26,068 nt of DNA from a virus. Every line of letters starts with the position of its first letter. Within the stretch, counting starts at the first letter, position 1. The stretch covers positions 1 to 26,068 of the IMG/VR virus record IMGVR_UViG_3300009034_000190; one strand, written 5' to 3'. This document shows, one piece after another, positions 22,799-26,068 of this stretch. A program made the translations under genes and the position numbers. The notes beneath the pieces were generated by a model that saw only the letters and a program-made list of their open reading frames with translations, ran no database searches and had not been told where the DNA came from.

Positions 22799-23458
22799 AT
22801 GTACGGACAGTCTGATATACAAGGGTGGAAGCGTAAGCATGGGCCAGTCTATAGAGTTAATCTTATGGGAGAAGAGTATGTATATAGAAGAGTAGCTGTA
22901 GATGAGTACCTCAGAGTAGTGGACGCCTCCCATGATGATCATGAGTTAGAAGATGCTATCATTAGGGAGGCATTGTTATATCCACACAATTTCGATATTG
23001 ATAATACTCCAGCAGGTATACCTACAGTACTTGCTAGATGTATGTTACGCTCCAGCCTCCTACAGGCCGTATCCGACGATTTAGATGTAACTACCGTATG
23101 GCAGGGCTATATTGACGAGGAGAAGGTGAAGATAACACCAAGGAGGGACGGGCGCCGCCTTGTAGTCGATGATCCAATAACTCCACTCGTCATACAGATA
23201 AGCCAAGCATTCCCAGCATACAAGCCAACTGAGGTACTAGCACTTCCCATAGAGGAGATCCTCAAATTGGTTGCATGGTCCGAGCTTGTGCTAGGAAATG
23301 TTCAGCCAGAGGGGGAGAGGGAAGGACCGGCCGCTCCAGGTGCTGGGGGTAGGAAGTGGATACGAAGTAAGGGAGAGCTTGAGGGAAAGTCAGCAGCAGC
23401 TAGTGCCAGGGCATTAGCCGAGAGGATGAGGATGGAGAATGCTAGGGGCCGATCCTAG
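22799..23458 (+). CDS. Putative tail assembly chaperone 2 (paralogue, with extended C-terminus)
   Basis: 219 aa from ATG 22799, behind TAGGAAG (22789-22795). Residues 5-95 repeat the layout of the preceding 128-aa protein (W-K-x-K-x-G, Y-R-V-N-L, R-E-A-L-L-Y-P, then a helix), showing a tandem gene duplication. The extension 95-219 is charged and ends in a Gly/Ala/Arg-rich tail (EGKSAAASARALAERMRMEN). It overlaps the next gene by 20 bases. A chaperone role is inferred from position. Confidence 0.58.
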   Translation: MYGQSDIQGWKRKHGPVYRVNLMGEEYVYRRVAVDEYLRVVDASHDDHELEDAIIREALLYPHNFDIDNTPAGIPTVLARCMLRSSLLQAVSDDLDVTTVWQGYIDEEKVKITPRRDGRRLVVDDPITPLVIQISQAFPAYKPTEVLALPIEEILKLVAWSELVLGNVQPEGEREGPAAPGAGGRKWIRSKGELEGKSAAASARALAERMRMENARGRS

Positions 23459-26068
23459 AGATTATTCTGGTATGTACGCCGGAGATGTAGGTGCAGGATA
23501 CCCCTACCCTTCCCCGGAGAAGGGTAGGGGTACGAATCTATCTACGACCATCCTGAAGGGCGCTGCCCTCATGGCGGCATTCCCTATAATCTACTCCCTC
23601 AGTCAGAGAGGTCTCTCCAGACTTAGCAGGGGGATGGCATCCGTTAGTACCAGGGTAGCATCCCGCTATGCCGGTAAGTCCCAATTTGCAAGGGATGTAG
23701 TATCCAGCTATCTCGGACAGGCGGGCAGTGTGCTTCCATTCAAGGGGCCCACACTCGGCAAGACTCTCGGTGGTACCAATGCCGTATCTGGCCTGATAAG
23801 TAGGTATAGGAGCTGGCAGCGCGGCCTCGGTATTGATACCTCCGCATATAGCAAGTGGGCTGCTATGTCAGCCAACTTCGCCAAGCCGATGGTAAGGGGT
23901 ACGAGGATTCGGTATGCTGCCAGGGCATCTCAGAGGGCGGCTAAATTCCGTGCATTCTTCAGGGATAAGCACTCAGCTGCCTTCAAGGGCCGCGTGGTAG
24001 GTTCCGTAGAGCACTTCCTACGCGATTATGCAGTTATGCTTCCCGGCTTCTTCGTAGCTGAGAAGGCCCTTGGTCTCATTACTGGAAGGGCTGGCGAGGA
24101 GCCAGGCCCAAGGTGGTGGAACTTCCCCGCCCACGTGAGGAATGCGGCGGCCGACTTTGGCAGGACAGCCGTAGGCCTCCTTCCCATCCAACTCGCATTC
24201 CGCGGACTCGCCGGTGGCGTTAAGCTCAGTAAGGATACCCTGGAGAGGAGTGTAAGGTATAAGCTCCTGAGGAGGAGGAGAGTGCCAGGTGGCGGCTCTG
24301 GTATGCAGGGGTTCCTCCACAATGCAGCAAGGCAGATTGATCTCCTGAGGACGAAGACAGTCGGGACGAGGGAGGCGCCGGGCTTCGAGTCCAGAGTCAG
24401 GGGAGCTACCAGCGAATTCTTCCGCAGCTTCCAGATTAAGTGGCGAGGCATCCACGCCAAGCTGCCAGGTGTAGTGCCAGCTCCCATACGTACCCTTCGT
24501 GCTAATATAGAGAACACAATGGATGGTTGGCGGAGGGGTAAGGTTCCCGCCATACACCCACTAACGCAAGTCCCACCAAGTAACTTCATCGAGGATCTCG
24601 ATACGATTAGGGGTATACCCATCGGCGGAGCATACACCGAGGCTGTGGGAGCCATCATGTCCTCCTACGAGAGGCCGAAGATGGGCTTCATGGCCAGGAT
24701 GCTCGGTATGCGTCCAATGAAGTTCAGTCAGAGGATTGGCGAGAATACCATAGAGACTGTCATGGGAAGGAATCTCATCAAGGATATGCCTGGCATTACC
24801 CAGGATATGATGAGGGACTGGCTGCGTAGTAGGTACTATCAGAGGGGGGTATTCCATGCTGGGAGGGGTAGGGCGCTCAATCTTAGTAGATGGAGGCCTA
24901 CTGAAGTAGTTAGTAGGGCTGTGGACTGGGCGCAGGAGAGAGTCGTCTTCGCAGGTAAGCTGAGACCATTCGAGATATTTAGGGCTAAGAGGGTTAAGGA
25001 TTGGGCACTAGGGAAGTCACCTAACGTATATGAGTGGACAGAGGGGCATAGGGTGAGGGTAGGTCCTCTACCTCCTACAGGCGGAGCGCCTGGCACAGTA
25101 AGCGCCGCCGATCTACTGGACCAGTATAATCCCTACGGGGCATACGTTGAACTTCAGGGTGATAGTAGGATATTATGGGTACGCACAGGAAGGAGGGGAA
25201 GTGGTCGCCTCTTCTACTATAAGACAGGCGCGCCCATTGCCTTAGAATTCGTACAACCAAGACCATATAAACTAGTTGAGACTCCACTGAAGGGTTCACT
25301 TCGGGAAGTGCAGCACAGGTTCTATGGAGGCATAGGAGATCCATTGGAGAGATTTGACGCCATGTCCCCGGCGGAGGAAGTAGGGAAGCTACAGGAGGCA
25401 TACGGGTGGTCCAAGTTGAGGTCGTGGTTCCACGCCAGGGTACTCAGGAATCCCTCTGACGCAATGCTAAGGGAGATGCAGGGGAGGGGCGGAGGTTGGG
25501 CATGGCCAGGCCTGGAGATAGGAGCCGGGTATGGCAATATGCCAGGTCCACTCACGAGGGCTAAGAATCTCTTCATGAAGTACTTCGATAGGACTCGCTC
25601 TCCGCTGGTCTATATGTCCGAGGAGCGGGGGTTCCTTAAGCAACTGGCTGCAGGGGGGAAAGGGCCGCACAACTACGTCGATGAGGGGAATCTGGAGCCC
25701 ACTATCAGATATCTCAGGGGAGTAAGGAATGTTCTCAATGAGTCACTAGATGAGTCGTGGCATATACTGCGCAGGAGGGAGATAGCCCAGAGGTATGCTG
25801 AACATAGGATAGACCTTGGTGGAAGGAGAGTGCGCCTTGGTGATATCTTCGATGACAGTGCGTCGGGGCGTAGGAGGCTAATAGATGCTGTAAATACGAT
25901 ACTGCCAACTGCGGATCCCGGTATCAGGCTACCCGGGCCATGGGAGAAGGCGCGCCATATCCTTGATACTGTCCAGAGCGATGAAGGGTTCTGGAGCCAC
26001 GCAGTTACTAAGACTAAGAGAGGTAGGGAACTTACTGCAGCCGATGAGTTGAAGAAGTTCGTCTTCCG
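23439..26068 (+). CDS. Large basic protein, putative tape measure (3' end outside window)
   Basis: Start ATG 23439 lies inside the previous gene after GAGG at 23427-23430; later in-frame ATGs are at 23472 and 23574. The frame is open to the right edge, so at least 876 residues. It is strongly basic (Arg/Lys-rich) and helical, with hydrophobic segments near residues 38-55 (LKGAALMAAFPIIYSL) and about 197-215 (YAVMLPGFFVAEKAL). No enzyme motif was recognised. Its size and place after the chaperone pair make it the tape-measure candidate, setting tail length and possibly entering the host membrane at infection. The high Arg content and the long non-repetitive C-terminal part are less typical, so another large ejected virion protein is possible. 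Confidence 0.6.
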   Translation, partial: MLGADPRDYSGMYAGDVGAGYPYPSPEKGRGTNLSTTILKGAALMAAFPIIYSLSQRGLSRLSRGMASVSTRVASRYAGKSQFARDVVSSYLGQAGSVLPFKGPTLGKTLGGTNAVSGLISRYRSWQRGLGIDTSAYSKWAAMSANFAKPMVRGTRIRYAARASQRAAKFRAFFRDKHSAAFKGRVVGSVEHFLRDYAVMLPGFFVAEKALGLITGRAGEEPGPRWWNFPAHVRNAAADFGRTAVGLLPIQLAFRGLAGGVKLSKDTLERSVRYKLLRRRRVPGGGSGMQGFLHNAARQIDLLRTKTVGTREAPGFESRVRGATSEFFRSFQIKWRGIHAKLPGVVPAPIRTLRANIENTMDGWRRGKVPAIHPLTQVPPSNFIEDLDTIRGIPIGGAYTEAVGAIMSSYERPKMGFMARMLGMRPMKFSQRIGENTIETVMGRNLIKDMPGITQDMMRDWLRSRYYQRGVFHAGRGRALNLSRWRPTEVVSRAVDWAQERVVFAGKLRPFEIFRAKRVKDWALGKSPNVYEWTEGHRVRVGPLPPTGGAPGTVSAADLLDQYNPYGAYVELQGDSRILWVRTGRRGSGRLFYYKTGAPIALEFVQPRPYKLVETPLKGSLREVQHRFYGGIGDPLERFDAMSPAEEVGKLQEAYGWSKLRSWFHARVLRNPSDAMLREMQGRGGGWAWPGLEIGAGYGNMPGPLTRAKNLFMKYFDRTRSPLVYMSEERGFLKQLAAGGKGPHNYVDEGNLEPTIRYLRGVRNVLNESLDESWHILRRREIAQRYAEHRIDLGGRRVRLGDIFDDSASGRRRLIDAVNTILPTADPGIRLPGPWEKARHILDTVQSDEGFWSHAVTKTKRGRELTAADELKKFVF
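23499..23532 (+). other. Perfect 14-bp inverted repeat inside the start of the tape-measure candidate
   Basis: TACCCCTACCCTTC (23499-23512) pairs perfectly with GAAGGGTAGGGGTA (23519-23532) around a 6-base loop, starting at about codon 21. A hairpin this strong in the early coding region could slow initiation, act as attenuator, or show that the true start is downstream (for example ATG 23574) and that this is an intergenic terminator-like hairpin like the others in the window. Confidence 0.6.

Noticed and set aside
24018-25670. Several long open frames on the minus strand
   Set aside because: They lie opposite the + strand tape-measure candidate, which is open across the whole region, continues the operon and has a good start. 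The minus frames overlap each other in different frames and have no ribosome binding sites or recognisable motifs.
1-26068. CRISPR arrays, insertion sequences, integrase or attachment sites
   Set aside because: No regularly spaced repeats, no transposase or recombinase motifs and no terminal inverted repeats were seen; the only sizeable direct repeat is the 35-bp tandem copy.

Overview
This window is a late structural (virion morphogenesis) module of a contractile-tailed, myovirus-like dsDNA phage. All recognised genes are on the + strand and almost touch each other. In order they are: the 3' part of the large terminase gene, a 593-aa unknown protein, a portal-MuF fusion, a small membrane/coiled-coil protein, an unknown beta-rich protein, a protease-scaffold fusion, an accessory head protein, the major capsid protein (split by an intron), a small virion protein, an unknown protein, an Ig-domain protein, two neck-type proteins, the tail sheath, three tail-tube-like paralogues (the first split by an intron), two related tail-chaperone-like proteins, and the start of a very large basic protein in the tape-measure position. 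The terminase runs off the left edge and the tape-measure candidate off the right edge.

The host is probably a bacterium. One promoter has exact TTGACA and TATAAT boxes 18 bases apart, and several genes have GGAGG-type ribosome binding sites. Codons are rich in AGG and ATA, which could fit a thermophile, but that is only an inference.

The best-supported unusual feature is a pair of related group I introns of nearly equal size (about 981 and 970 bases). One lies in the major capsid gene (9406-10386) and one in a tail-tube-like gene (18812-19781). P1 (exon/guide pairing), P3, P4, P5, P7 and P8 can be drawn in both. P3 and P4 differ in sequence but keep pairing. The predicted splices restore continuous reading frames, and for the second intron the spliced protein aligns without gaps to its downstream paralogue. 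Each intron carries a different LAGLIDADG homing endonuclease in a different loop: P6 in the first, P8 in the second.

The second unusual feature is an exact 35-bp tandem duplication (18324-18393) near the 5' end of the intron-containing tube-like gene. Because 35 is not a multiple of 3, it breaks the frame; removing one copy restores it. It may be an assembly error, a real mutation, or a site of recoding or re-initiation.

Several gene borders carry strong GC-rich hairpins without U-tracts (1095-1153, 11590-11615, 15293-15325, 18196-18227), and one lies inside the start of the last gene (23499-23532). No tRNA, CRISPR array, insertion sequence, integrase or lysis enzyme was seen. Apart from the two introns, no stretch over 300 bases lacks a gene.
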